Source: Haemaphysalis longicornis
Taxonomy: Eukaryota; Arthropoda; Arachnida; Ixodida; Ixodidae
Reading direction: 5' to 3'
Length of the DNA: 64,000 nucleotides
Assembly: GCA_013339765.2 (NCBI GenBank)
Contig: CM023449.1
Location: forward strand, 205,617,422 to 205,681,421
A program made the translations under genes and the position numbers. This document shows positions 35,467 through 46,244 of this stretch, in pieces (position 1 is the first letter of the stretch; each line of letters opens with the position of its first letter). The notes under the pieces were generated by a model. It was not told the DNA's origin. It saw nothing but the letters and a program-made list of their open reading frames with translations, and searched no databases.

Positions 35467-38400
35467 CCGAAGGGTTCGGCTTAGCAGCGGTGGAGAACGA
35501 TTAATGTACTATGAAACAGGTGTCTATGTGATTGAGCGGTCACCGCACGCCGTGCATACAGCATTTCTTTCTGTTCGTAGCACGGGAGTCGGCTTTGGAA
35601 TTAGCCGCGCGTTTCTTGCGCGTGCTAACGCGGTTTCACTTTAGGTCAGATGTGAAGGCCTGAGGAAGAAACGATCCGCGCCTGCCAGTGATGGAGAACT
35701 TTCAGCGGCAAGTTCGGAAATAAATGTAAGGTTCAACAGCCGGGTCTGCGATAGAAGGAGAGGGGCCGCAATAACTGCCGTTTCTCCAGCCTGGCACCAC
35801 TGGTGCAACCTGCGCAATTTTTTTTGTCGGTGTCACGTTTCGCCAGTAATCACGTCCTATCACCCTCTTTGGCAAGTAGCAACGTTTCTGCATTAATGGA
35901 TAGTGAAGGGACAAGTGTCAGGCTCTTTCCATCTCTGCCATCCGCCAATGCCCAATTTCGGAAATATCGTAAATTTTCTGAGCCAAATATACTTACCTAC
36001 AATTGGTGTTTAGGGCGAAAGGAAATCTTAAGCAAAAAGAAAAACCGGAAAGTCGGTCTCTAAAAAGGGCAATTATATTCACCACATGTTTGAGGCCCCC
36101 TGCATGAACGTAAAGTTGGAATGCAGTAAATGATCGCGTACCATAAGAGGTAGGGTTGCCTATACGTCGACACGAATTTCGGTAAAAAAGTCGACCACGC
36201 ACCTCGAATGTACCAGTATGGTGCCCGCAAACCTATAGAAAAAGTGATCACGTGAAAGCTTACTGTGCGGCCATGGTAAAACACTCCACAGCTGCTACAT
36301 GTAGTAGCGTCAAGAATAAGCGTAATTGAAAGTAGGATAATTGCAAAGTCTAGGAAGTACTTCCCTTTGATAAGGCAGAGGGTGCAAAACGGGGATGAAT
36401 AATGTACCTGACAAATTAGAAACACTGTATTATTTTGCTTTCTTAAATTTATTTTTGCTTGTTGCTCCACGCGGATTTGACCAGGAACTATCTTAGCGCT
36501 TCAATACCAGCATTGGCGCCGGACGTGCGCGCACATGGGGCCTTCGTTCGCTTTCAACTATTGTACGGTGCCGTAGTTTATTCAAAAGCCTGGCTTTCAA
36601 GAGCGGCCTAAATATTCTTTGGGGAGAAAGAGTCATTTTCGTTGATTACAAAGACTTTGTGTTGGAAGAATAGTTTTATATAAAGAGAGACTCTTTGGTC
36701 AAAAAATTTCTGCCAGGACTTCCTCCTGGTGCTTTCGAAACAGCGCCTAAACGCCTAAACGAACAAATGCCGATAGAGAATCGTATTTTCAATACGTTTA
36801 CGTTGCCCAGAGATCTTGTATCGTGCTTTCGTTGCGGTGAACAAGACAACATGATTCTAGCATTAGGATAATCTATACCTACCGCCAACGCACACTTAGC
36901 ATATATTATGTCGTAACAGCACACTACGGCTTCTAATTCATACGTTAAACAAAACAAACAACAAACAAACAATAAAGTCTGGGAAAATAAAACAAAAAGT
37001 ACCCATCAAAAATAAACTACAGCTTGTTTTAGTGTTTTCACGTAACTTTTGATGTAGCATTAGAAGCGATATTCTTTTCATAAACATGAGCCTGTCCTGT
37101 TTGATGGGTCCAATAACTGAAGGGCACGATTTATTTTAACGTCATGTGACTCACCGTCTAATGTGGCACGAAAACGATATAGATGCTTAAGGTGTAGGTG
37201 AAACAAGAGAGCAGCCACAGGATCGACATTGACGATGCCTTGGAAGCACCTGGTCGAACATTGAAGAAAGATGAAGATTTAGTACACATCACAAGGATGA
37301 AAATGGCAAATTACATTACATCGCAGTTATTCACTTGGATGGCCTTAAAATCAAACTAGGTCTACTTCACATGAACTCAATTCATCCGTTCAATGGAAGC
37401 CAAAAGAGACATCAAATATGTCCGGGCTATGCGTTACAGAAATTAAGCTAATCCCTTTACACTCTAGGTATAAAAGCGCGTGAGCCTTTTCTTCGGAATC
37501 GCTTTTAAAAGTCGCAAACTAAACTTCAGCTTGCCTAATTTTAAGTAGCTGCCTGCGATATTGGCGTTACCAGTCATCTAAGCCAGGCGTCAGGCATGCG
37601 AATTAAACCTTAGTCTGCCATTATTCACTCAAAATGATAAATTTATTTCACCCCCATATAACTTATTTGTGCGGTACTGAAGAAACGGCAGCCGCAATTC
37701 GAAGTACTGTTTGCTGCAGCCACGTTTGTTGAAACTTCTTCGACATGATAGACAGGAAAGATTTGTTATATGCGATTTTTCCATAACGGTCGCCGGCATA
37801 AATACGGGAAACCTATTAGAAATACAGCCTACTATAACTTAGTAGTATTGCTTTTGTTGTCAGAAGTTCTGAGCAGATGTTTTATTTCCAGCACTTAAAC
37901 GGGCAACATTGTGAAACAAAATTTTTATGAACTTTAAAAACGCGTGTGGTTTTATTTGTTTCCCCACAAAGTTTACCGTCCACTTGTATTCAGGCCTGAC
38001 ATAGCTCTTAGGTAAACGCTACTTATTGTACATTTGGCACCAGCGTCAACTGGAACTGCTAGACGTGCGGCCTTTCTAGATGGCATACGGATTGTAAAGT
38101 TATTGGCGGATCTAACGCCCTATTCGTGAAAACGCTGTTGTTTTTTCGCGACGACCCAGTACAGAAAACTCCTGAATGTTAGCGTGCTCTCAATTTAAAA
38201 CTTCTGCATTGCACATGGAAAATGTCGGAACAATAGCACCTGTAGCTGAGCAAAAAATTCAATAGTAGAATATGTCAAAAGTCTCCTCAATTCATAAACT
38301 ATAATCCGAAAGTTCGTTTGAAACCGTGCCCCGTAGGCGCAAACGATTATAGTACCCTGTCAAACAAACCCTCCTGTACACTAATGTGCTTTTATGTCAG

Positions 38401-39011
38401 TACTGATCAGTGCCGTTGGAGTCACTGCACACCAATCCCGAATACTCCCTTACACTGCACAGCTTTTTATTCGTTTCAGAGCTAGTTCTGCAGGGCTTGT
38501 TTTCATAAGCCATGTCCACTATCACTCCTTGACCATGAGCGTCCAGTTTCAACTCAAGCAAGAATTTTCAACACGGCTACAGAACTGGGCACGACAGCTT
38601 AGAAAGTGTAATAAATTTTTTTATTTAGGCCGGCGGAATTTCGCGGTGGCGAGACAAAAAAGAGGGCGCTAATTTTCTGCTCCCGTGAACGACGATACCT
38701 GTCTTGTATTGCCAGTGAACAAATACAAGAAACAATAAATATTGCCAAACAGCAACTCACCATAGGCTCCCCAGGTAAGCTCTGTTAGGAAAGAGTGAGG
38801 GAAAGGAAGAAAAGTTAGACGGCGAGGCAAGGAGAGGCAACTACGCTGCAACATCACTACGAGCACTGCTCCTCACGATGCTTTTTGGCTGAGCTTAAAC
38901 TATAGGGACACTCCAAAAAACGAGTATTTTCAAGTATCACCAACCCTAGTGACCAGCGTACCGCTTTTTGCATCGTGGAGACCAAACACGGGTGGGGGCT
39001 TGGCCACTGAC
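35467..39011. other. No recognisable gene; probable intron or 3' region of the Ig-domain gene
   Basis: The Ig gene on the minus strand must continue 3' of 39012 because that exon ends in a donor. I looked for a phase-1 acceptor with a membrane or lipid-anchor tail here and found none I could defend. Confidence 0.4.
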
Positions 39012-39350
39012 CGTGTGCAAGGCTAATCCGACGTGTGAGCACGTAGTTGCTGTGAGGAATGTCCAACACGCACTCGAAGATGTCGGCCAGCGACGGCAGC
39101 TGGTTCTCCACCATGTCGGCGTGCAGTACCACGTCGAACAGCCCCTCGGCTGAGGCACGCGTGAATGTTCGTGTTACGGCTTCTCCGACGGGCCTCCGCC
39201 TGTCTCCTTCCAGAACGAAAAGCTTCAGTTCGGGCTTCGGGAACAGGCCATGGCCCGCGCACACGAGGCTCACGGTTCGGGGCTGTGACTGCGGCGTCTG
39301 GTCCGTGGTGGGAGAGCTGCTGTAGTTGAAGGAGAATGACTTGGCCGGAA
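39012..39350 (-). CDS. Ig-superfamily protein, exon encoding second Ig-like domain
   Basis: This internal exon of 339 bp (phase 1 to phase 1) lies on the minus strand. The acceptor is TTCTATGCTCGTTGCAG with a long pyrimidine tract, and the donor is CACG|GTCAGT. Of the encoded residues, C30 (in LVCAGHGLFPKPEL) and C93 (in DIFECVLDIP) are the probable disulfide pair. The CxxHGLFPxP pattern resembles C1-set or second Ig domains of Beat-like proteins, and no core Trp is present. NYS near residue 8 is a glycosylation sequon. It follows 45876-46244 in the same phase, so the two join in frame. The role is inferred to be cell-surface or secreted recognition; the ligand is unknown. The gene continues beyond both exons. 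The short reads on the plus strand here are shadows. Confidence 0.8.
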
Positions 39351-41779
39351 CTGCAACGAGCATAGAAAGAGAGGAAGAATCTCAGGATAGGATATGAACC
39401 TATTAGTTGCGTCCAACTTAGGTCGGACCTATAGCTTGAGTTTTGTCCATTTTAACCATTCAGCTACCGCACGCTTCCATTGAAAGAGTACTGAAAGAGG
39501 ACTCCCCAAAGCTTCACAAAATGGTGTGCAAGTAGCCTGAGAATGATATGTATCTGATGCGATGATAACTGAATAATCTCGTTAACAGCCTGCTGGCGTC
39601 ATTAAACATTTACGGAGTGCAGTTGCGCCTGAAATGACGATTGCTGTATATATTCGTCCACAATTTTGTTGCAACATTGTTACGGGTATTTCAAGTGGAT
39701 AGGATAGCCGAAGAACATCGTGGTAGTGACGAAGGACGTAGGTAACAGAAATATCTATGGGCGCAGCAGCATCATGTAAATGCGGCCGTTCCTCCACGGT
39801 GAAATGAACACTTTATTAAACGGGCTCATGAACTGAAACCCTTTCCGTTCCACCGAGGTATAGCGGGTAAATTAAATACATTGAAAATGGATGTATGGAT
39901 TTAAAAAAAAATGTAAAAAGGTAATTAAACAAGATAATTGCGCAGAAAATGACTTACTAAAGAACAATGTTAAATACAAAATATCTAAAAGCTATTATCG
40001 CGTTATTTGCCGCTGACTTTGTTTCTGCGTGTGAGTGAAATTGTGACAAAATATTTGAGGGGTTAGTATTGTTGAATATTAGCGTTAATTAGTATTGTCA
40101 TTGCTTCTAACATTTTTAATGTTTTTTTATGTTTTATTAGCTCAGTTGTCCGTCTTACGAGATAATTTATATGGATACAGTATCTTCACTAATGAGAAAT
40201 AAATAAGTTTGGCCCCTGTAAACTTTACGACAAGGTACAACCACGGGGAAGCAACTCGTGACATGCCATTGCCGCCTTGAGGCTCAAGAACACCGCGAAT
40301 TTTGAAAACATCTGTCTAGGTTGGTTTACGCACCCCACTTACAGCTTCTCTGTGCAAACACCTATTCGCAAATCAATGTCACTCCCTTTTGTGCCTCGTT
40401 TAACTTAACTATCATTAACCTACTGCACGCAGTGAGCAGCCATGGTGTCAGTGTACAATCTTGCGACCACGGGTCACATGACGTACGTATGTTCGCCTGT
40501 TTTGCACGTGCAGTTACAAGCTTTGTAAATATAACAAGGCTTTTTGGGTCCAATGTGGCTGGTCATCAGAGTGCTACCTGTCTGAACCTTGCTTGTACTG
40601 TGATCTTGCCCAAATTTTCCTCGCCCTTTTATGGGCTGTGGTGGCACATTCCAAACGCAGCCGCACTCCCCGGCTCTCGTTCTAGAATGCCCATGCAACA
40701 AATTATTAATGAGCACCACCATTGGGTAATCGTACAGTCTCGCTGCGACCGGGTTTGCGGCTGTGCACTTGTTGTCCTAGTCCTAGGATACTAGGATTGT
40801 CCTAGGATACTTTTAAACGCATGATACTTGAAATTATTCGCTTTATTTATTTTGCGCCTGAAAGAGAGACGTGTATTTATTATAAAATGTATGTATTGAA
40901 ATTCGGGTTGTTTCCTATAGATATAACAAGCCAGGTCCTGGTTTTAGCAGCCTATGCTAACCGAAGTAGAGATTAAACGAGAAAAAAATGCTGTATTTTT
41001 TGTGTTTCCCCATTAGCGCTGAAATGGAAAACGGAACACATATGCTGCCACTGTGCCCTGTGTGGATATCTCACTATAAAGACCTAGTATATGTGAGTAT
41101 CCTGTGGGCTGATGCAAATCTCAACCCACCAAGAATATTATTTCGCCCAGTAAACACAATGTCATTAGGCAGCATGTATGCCTTAAAATGTGAATCTTCA
41201 GCATTTGGGGACGTGGACAAGTCTAGTAGGCGAAAAAGCCTTGCTGGATATGTACAGCAATATGGGACGTTCAATCCTACTCGCTTTATTCTGTTGTGCC
41301 TTTGCATAAAATCACGCTATCATTGTTCCGGAATAAACTTGGCACGACCCATGGAACCTTGCATTCACCCACGTGTACATGGCGAAATATATCCGAAGTT
41401 TCCGTTTTATGTGTTTTTTTAACATGCGGAGTAGTATATCGTAGTGAACTCCGGCGAGTTCTCTAGGGTTGCTTTTTGAAGCATACTGCAGCGACGTTTA
41501 AAGCAAAATATTTAAAGTAGCTTTCTGAAGTTGCTTCTGAATCGCGTGAAAACTCCATGGAGGCAAGCAGCCTTCCTAGGACAAGGACGTTTACGAGCGA
41601 GTCCGCTGCATATTCTAGTGAAAATCGCAAAATTGCTCAGCAAATTTTCACTTGCAGAAAATTTTAAACGCATGGAAAGAGTTCGGCGCATTTCCGGGGA
41701 ACCATTCGTACGGAATGGTGGTTTTCCAGTCAAGGCTCATACCAGTTATCTCAGCAGACGACAATGTGAAGCATTAAGC
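39351..41779. other. Intron of the Ig-domain gene (minus strand), first part
   Basis: Intronic by the gene model. AT-rich, with no exon or element recognised. A 157-codon plus frame at 40321-40794 is unrecognised. Confidence 0.6.
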
Positions 41780-42092
41780 AAGGGGTGCCTATGAAATTTA
41801 CGGAAATACGATATAGCGCAGCAGACAAGGGCGGGCGGCGAACGTACAGAATTGGTGCTAACTTGAAAGTGGATTTTACTGCTACTACGGCATGCATATA
41901 TACTGTCGGCGCGATCGCACACGTGTGCAAAATATCAAACAGTCATCTGGTGATGGCACACATTAAAAATATAAAGAAAGTTATCAAAAAAGGCACACTC
42001 GTTGGCGTAGATTGACAGCAATGGCATCTCCCTTTCGCTTGATGTAGAAAGCTTTCGCTACTTCGCGTGCCGTGACGTCCCGACTTCGTTTT
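41780..42092 (-). mobile_element. Penelope-like element, left arm: C-terminal and 3' part
   Basis: On the minus strand this gives a REVAKAFYIK-like Penelope C-terminus followed by noncoding 3' sequence. From 42092 down to about 41782 it aligns without large gaps to the plus strand from 42851 to about 43170. Shared landmarks are AACGAAGTCGGGA-GTCACGGCACG, CACCAGATG, GCATGCCG and TAGCRCCA. It belongs with 42503-42655, from which it is separated by the repeat at 42101-42495. Frameshifts and stops make it inactive. Confidence 0.75.
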
Positions 42093-42100
42093 AGAATCAT

Positions 42101-42495
42101 TTAGATGCGACGCATCTCTTGCTCTCGGCTTGTCCCTCCTGCGTCGTCGTCGCGGCGTCCGTCCGCATCACTCCTCCTTTCTTCTCTCCCACAGCTGTGT
42201 GCAACGCTCTCACTCCGGCTCATTAGCATACCACAGCTGGTGCGCTTGTTTGGCGCGCTCTTCGCTGCGTTAACAACTGCTCCGGTGCGCACAAGTGCGC
42301 GCATGCGCGACTCTCCTCCGTTGTCTCCTCTCCTTCAATCGCTGTGAATATAAAGCGGATATCGCGCCGCGGCGGTTCAGTCAAGCACTCGCTCTCGCAC
42401 TGACCTGACCTTGCTTTGACTACTTCGTTGAACCCCCCGATGCGTCGCATCACACCAGGGTTCCCTCGCGGGAAGATGGGCGTAATTTTTTTTTT
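42101..42495 (-). repeat. Dispersed repeat family, copy B, inserted in the Penelope-like element
   Basis: The reverse complement matches the ends of 34558-35166. Subterminal palindromes AGATGCGACGCATCT (42103-42117) and GATGCGTCGCATC (near 42439) sit near each end. It interrupts the left Penelope arm between the GIY-YIG segment and the C-terminal segment, which the right arm carries close together, so it arrived later. The plus strand of this copy has a TATA-initiator promoter. Confidence 0.7.
42349..42382 (+). promoter_or_regulatory. Pol II core promoter inside repeat copy B
   Basis: TATAAAG at 42349 and TTCAGTC at 42376-42382 place the initiator A exactly 30 bp from the TATA box, on the strand opposite to the Ig gene. 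Function is inferred only from spacing and motif match. Confidence 0.45.
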
Positions 42496-42502
42496 CGATT
42501 GG

Positions 42503-42655
42503 TTACACAGTGGCATCTGTTACAGTGGGGCGGCAAGTGTGCTCCGGTACCCTTTCGTTTTTGTAGAGGGCATTCTCTCTCACTCGGCCATTCACACATA
42601 GACCAGTTTTGCCTATGTATACTTTACCACAATTCAACGGTATCACGTACAAAAG
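42503..42655 (-). mobile_element. Penelope-like element, left arm: GIY-YIG endonuclease fragment
   Basis: The minus strand encodes YVIPLNCGKVYIGKTGLCVN followed by GRVREN. This is the start of the GIY-YIG nuclease of Penelope-like retroelements (consensus VVYxIPLSCGKxYxGQTGRCxNxRLREH). The GIY is represented by KVY and the YIG is intact. The frame stays open through 42503. The reverse transcriptase domain is absent, replaced by the short spacer shared with the right arm. Confidence 0.85.
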
Positions 42656-42719
42656 TTGGCGCAGTATGTGCGCGAACCGATCGCCAAAAAGAAGCCTCCC
42701 AAAACGTGCGATAAGAAGC

Positions 42720-43170
42720 ATGCAAAGCTTTTGATAAACTGCACTGAAGGTGTTGTGTACGAGATACCGCAGTATTGTGGTTTACATCGGCCAAACTAAT
42801 CGATGTGTCAATGGCCGACTGCGAGAGCATGCGAGCAAACACAGATTCGGAAACGAAGTCGGGATGTCACGGCACGTGAAGTAGCGGAATCTTTCTAAAT
42901 CAAGAGGAAGAGGACGATTGCGTGAACGATCCATTGCTGTAAATCTACGCAAAGGAGTGTGCCTTTCTTGACAACTTTCTCGATATTTTTCATGTGCGCC
43001 TTCACCAGATGCCTCTTTGATTTTTGTACACGTGGGCGATTGCGTCGAAAGTATAAATGCATGCCGCTGTTTCAATACAATCCAGGTGCGGGTTAGCGCC
43101 AGTCCTTTCCGTTTGTCGGCCGTGTCTTCGATGCGCTCAATCTTATTTCTGTTATATGAGCCACTCGCCC
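42720..43170 (+). mobile_element. Penelope-like element, right arm: GIY-YIG and 3' end
   Basis: The plus strand encodes KHAKLLINCTEGVVYEIPQY near 42720-42777, then after a frame change VYIGQTNRCVNGRLREH (42780-42830), then an AREVAESF-like C-terminus and NLRKGVCL to about 42968. Noncoding 3' sequence continues to about 43170 with TATAAAT at 43052. Compared with the left arm, about 30 residues between the nuclease and the C-terminus appear deleted. The two arms point away from each other from an axis near 42700. Confidence 0.85.
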
Positions 43171-43439
43171 AATGCGTTGGTCCCACTACATGGATGTAAG
43201 TTGATTGAGGTACACTGAAGTTCGGTTCTTACCCTTGTAAAAAACCCCGGGAAACGAATCGGAAACTGCGTTTCACCAACTTGCCTTCCTCTTCCCGAGT
43301 TCAGGTGTTTAATAAACGAGCGGATACAACGGATGTTAAAGGGGTGGTTTAAGTGTGCCCATACCAACGCAACGAAGGAAATCATAGTTAGAGTGTGCAA
43401 ACGATACGGTAATAAAGGTTGTGTTGTAGCTTGGTGCTG
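43171..43439. other. Intron of the Ig-domain gene, nothing recognised
   Basis: No repeat match or exon recognised. Confidence 0.5.
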
Positions 43440-43720
43440 TAGCTTGGTGTTGTAGCCTCTTTTAGGTTCCAATAAGTTGAAATTAGGATGCCATCAAATC
43501 TGTCGTCATAGCGCTAGTTTCAGAGACCGCAAATGGCGCCTGGTTTTAAGCTTCTTTTAAGCTTCCTCGTAGCGCTTGTTTCGGAGACTGCGAATGGCGC
43601 CTGGTGTTTTAGCTTCTTGTCGGCTTCAATGAGTTGAAATATGGATGCAAGGTAATGGGGCGTCACAGCGCTAGTTTTCGAGACCGCGAATTGCGCCTGG
43701 TGTTTTAGGTTTCTTTAGGC
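43440..43720 (+). repeat. Diverged tandem repeat, three partial units
   Basis: AGCGCTAGTTTC-GAGACCGC, AATGGCGCCTGG and TTTTAGCTTCTT recur at about 43509, 43571 and 43665. Unit 1 and unit 3 share an upstream AATRAGTTGAAAT segment that is absent before unit 2. Spacing is irregular (62 and 94 bp). Confidence 0.8.
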
Positions 43721-44989
43721 TTTAAAAATATACTAACGCCCTCGACGGCTTCCAAATAGTGAAATCAAAACGGATATGAGTGGACCTAGGAACAGCAGCT
43801 AAAACACGCCTGATAAGTATTTTAACTCCAGGGTTAACAAAACATGCATACTGGAAAGCCTGACATGGAATTCAAAGATTTCGGGGGAGGTGTGAGAGTG
43901 ACCAAATGAACTGCTCTGCTGATTAACCCTTTTCCCCGTCTCCGCTGTCACACAAAAGAAAGCACAAGAAAGGACGTCTTTAGCGGAATTTTTATTTTTT
44001 TCCCCTCTATTCGCGCTCGAAGAAGCTATTAATACTTACATGGTACCCCCATAAGCGTGACGGCAACAAAAAGGCTCAACTATACAAGTCAGGCGGAGCG
44101 CTTTGGAGCCAGCATGGTGCTACGTGTGTGGCTATACACAGAAAGAAAAAAAGTGAGCATAAGCAACGAGACGCAAACATACGCCCATGGTCGCAAATGC
44201 TTTCCCAAACAAGCAGCGCTCGTGTGCGCACGCCCGGATTCCGCCAAATGACATGACGGCACGCGATACATACGGTGACGGTAGGGCTGTGGCGTAACCT
44301 AGCTGTTCCCACCGGGATTAAAGAGAGCGCTGAAAGACGACAAAGAGAGAAGGAAATGAGGTCAACCGCTTAGAAGGTAACACGCCTAGTGTTGACACAC
44401 AGAGAGTGAAGCTGGGGCATTACACGGGCAGGCAAGTAGTTGCGCCATCCTTCGTCCTCAGGAGGGAATGGCGCCACCAGAAATGGCTGTTCAGAAACAC
44501 GGAATGGAGGCGTGATTTTTCGCTGTGCAGATCCGAGTGTGGTGTTCGGTTCCTACCCTAGGCGCCAGACACACGATACGACGAGGGAGGATTGGTCAAG
44601 AAGGACAAAAGCGAAGGTGCGCGTACAGAAACATTAGCGCGATAATTAGGAAGGGGGGCGATAATTGAGCCGTACACGCCACCGGGACTATGAACTGAAC
44701 CCCCCCCCCCCTGGTCTGCGAGGAGGCTGCTGCATGGCGACAGAACAGGCCAACGCCCCATCAGCCTGAGCTCTTTAGGCACCACAATGCCCCCGCACGC
44801 GTTGCGTCGAGGTTCTCGCCTGGCGAAAACTGCCGAGCCAGGGGCACGTTGCTGGCTCCGCTATTGAGTGAGCGCCTTCATGCACGCGATGCAGGTCACA
44901 GCATTCGAGAGAGAGAGAGAGAGAGAGACAGAGAGAGGAGCGGTAAGCCAAGTACTCTGCATGGCGGAACCGTAAGCTAATCTTGTAAC
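43721..44989. other. Intron of the Ig-domain gene with simple repeats
   Basis: A C12 run at 44700-44711 and a (GA)n tract at 44907-44938. No gene recognised. Confidence 0.5.
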
Positions 44990-45125
44990 AACGAGATTTG
45001 GGCGCACGTTACAGGTCCCCAGGTGTCCTAAGTTCATCCAGAGCCCTGCAATTCGGCGCAGCGCAAAGACGAGGTGTGGCTTCCGAGCTTAAATCCCTCA
45101 ATCGATCGATCGATCGATCGATCAA

Positions 45126-45184
<59 letters not shown>

Positions 45185-45186
45185 AT
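44990..45186 (+). mobile_element. Diverged Ruka-like SINE copy with changed tail
   Basis: ACGAGATTTGGGCGCACGTT, then ACAGGTCCCCAGGTG and CCAGAGCCCTGCA, follow the body of the SINE at 9701 with many substitutions. The head and central TTAATCCGGAG are lost or altered. The tail is (TCGA)5 then (ATAA)n where the complete copy has TCAA. Confidence 0.8.
45100..45186 (+). repeat. (ATCG)n-(ATAA)n compound microsatellite
   Basis: Five TCGA-type units run directly into about 15 AATA units; this forms the SINE tail. Confidence 0.95.
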
Positions 45187-45875
45187 TTCGGAATAACAAT
45201 TTAGTCATTCTTAAAAACTCAAGAAACAATTTTGTAAAAGATGATGTATATGATATGGGAGGGAAATACATTAAAAACGCTCGTCCAGTGGTGAGCTTCG
45301 TCTTTTTTTCAGTGTGAAAATAACCATTTGGTAGCACAAAAAAGGAGCGGATAAGGAGGAATAAACCCTTCTTAAAGCTTGGAGAAGGAATAAACACTTG
45401 CTATCGTGAAGATTACGCCAACGTTTATTTAAAAGAACGTGTAAGCGGACGCGGGAAGTACTGCTTAGGTTTCTATATTTACCCTGAAACGCGCCTGAAG
45501 TGTTTCGTGCGCTAAAGAATGGGGACATGCAGGGCTGAAACCAGGAGTTCTATGGTAGTCTGGAACAGTTAAGCCTATATATAATCGTTTTTGACAGATA
45601 ATGTGAACTTCTGACCGGGAAGCTTAATCGAGGGACGCACAGACAATCAGACGGACCAAAATGTGCGCGTTTAAGTAGCCCAAGTAAGCCTATCCCCTTT
45701 GAAAAGTTGATGTAGTCTCTCAAGAGAAAACCATCGGGTGCACGAAAGTGCAATGAAGTGGATGTGGATTCTACTGGCCGTTACAGAACACGCAGATTAG
45801 AAGTCCTTCCGAGAGACTGAAACCAGAAATGACAGCGGACAGATCCATGAAGTACGGAGGGGGAGATGTTCTCAC
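45187..45875. other. Intron of the Ig-domain gene, nothing recognised
   Basis: AT-rich, ends at the donor of the upstream exon (45875-45870 on the minus strand). Confidence 0.6.
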
Positions 45876-46244
45876 CGAAGACGGTCATGTCCTGGTGCCG
45901 GGCGTCTTGGCCGGCCAGTGAGGCCACGACGCAGGTGTACTTGCCGCTCAGCTCCATGGTGGGCCTGACTATGCGGATGGCCCGGTACTGCGAGTAGCGG
46001 TCGCGCGAGTTCACCGAGTAGGCGTCGTCCATGCGTCCCTGGAGCACGCCGAAGGCCTCTCTCACCCTCATCTCGGGTATCCACTGGTAGACCGGCTCGA
46101 GTCCGTCATTGAAGAACCACTTCACCACCAGCTTGAGGTCGTTCTCGTTGTACACGTAGTCGCAGTCCAGCACCACGGGCCTGTCTGTGCCGTTACGAAC
46201 CCAGCGGGGCACGCTCAGTCGACGGATCCTTACTCCCCGGCAGC
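45876..46244 (-). CDS. Ig-superfamily protein, exon encoding first (V-type) Ig domain
   Basis: This internal exon of 369 bp (phase 1 to phase 1) lies on the minus strand. The acceptor is CCTCTCTTGCCGTACGCAG| and the donor is TTCG|GTGAGA. Counting from the first full codon, C27 (VVLDCDY), W42 (LVVKWFFN) and C104 (SGKYTC) form the V-set core with the normal Cys-Cys spacing. NGT at 17-19 is a glycosylation sequon. VYQWIPEM after the C strand and SVPR near the start recall the Beaten-path family, secreted or membrane-tethered axon-guidance proteins that bind Side, and unnamed arthropod relatives. A signal-peptide exon must lie beyond 46244, but I could not find it. The next exon is 39012-39350. 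Confidence is high that it is coding and moderate for the family. Confidence 0.85.
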
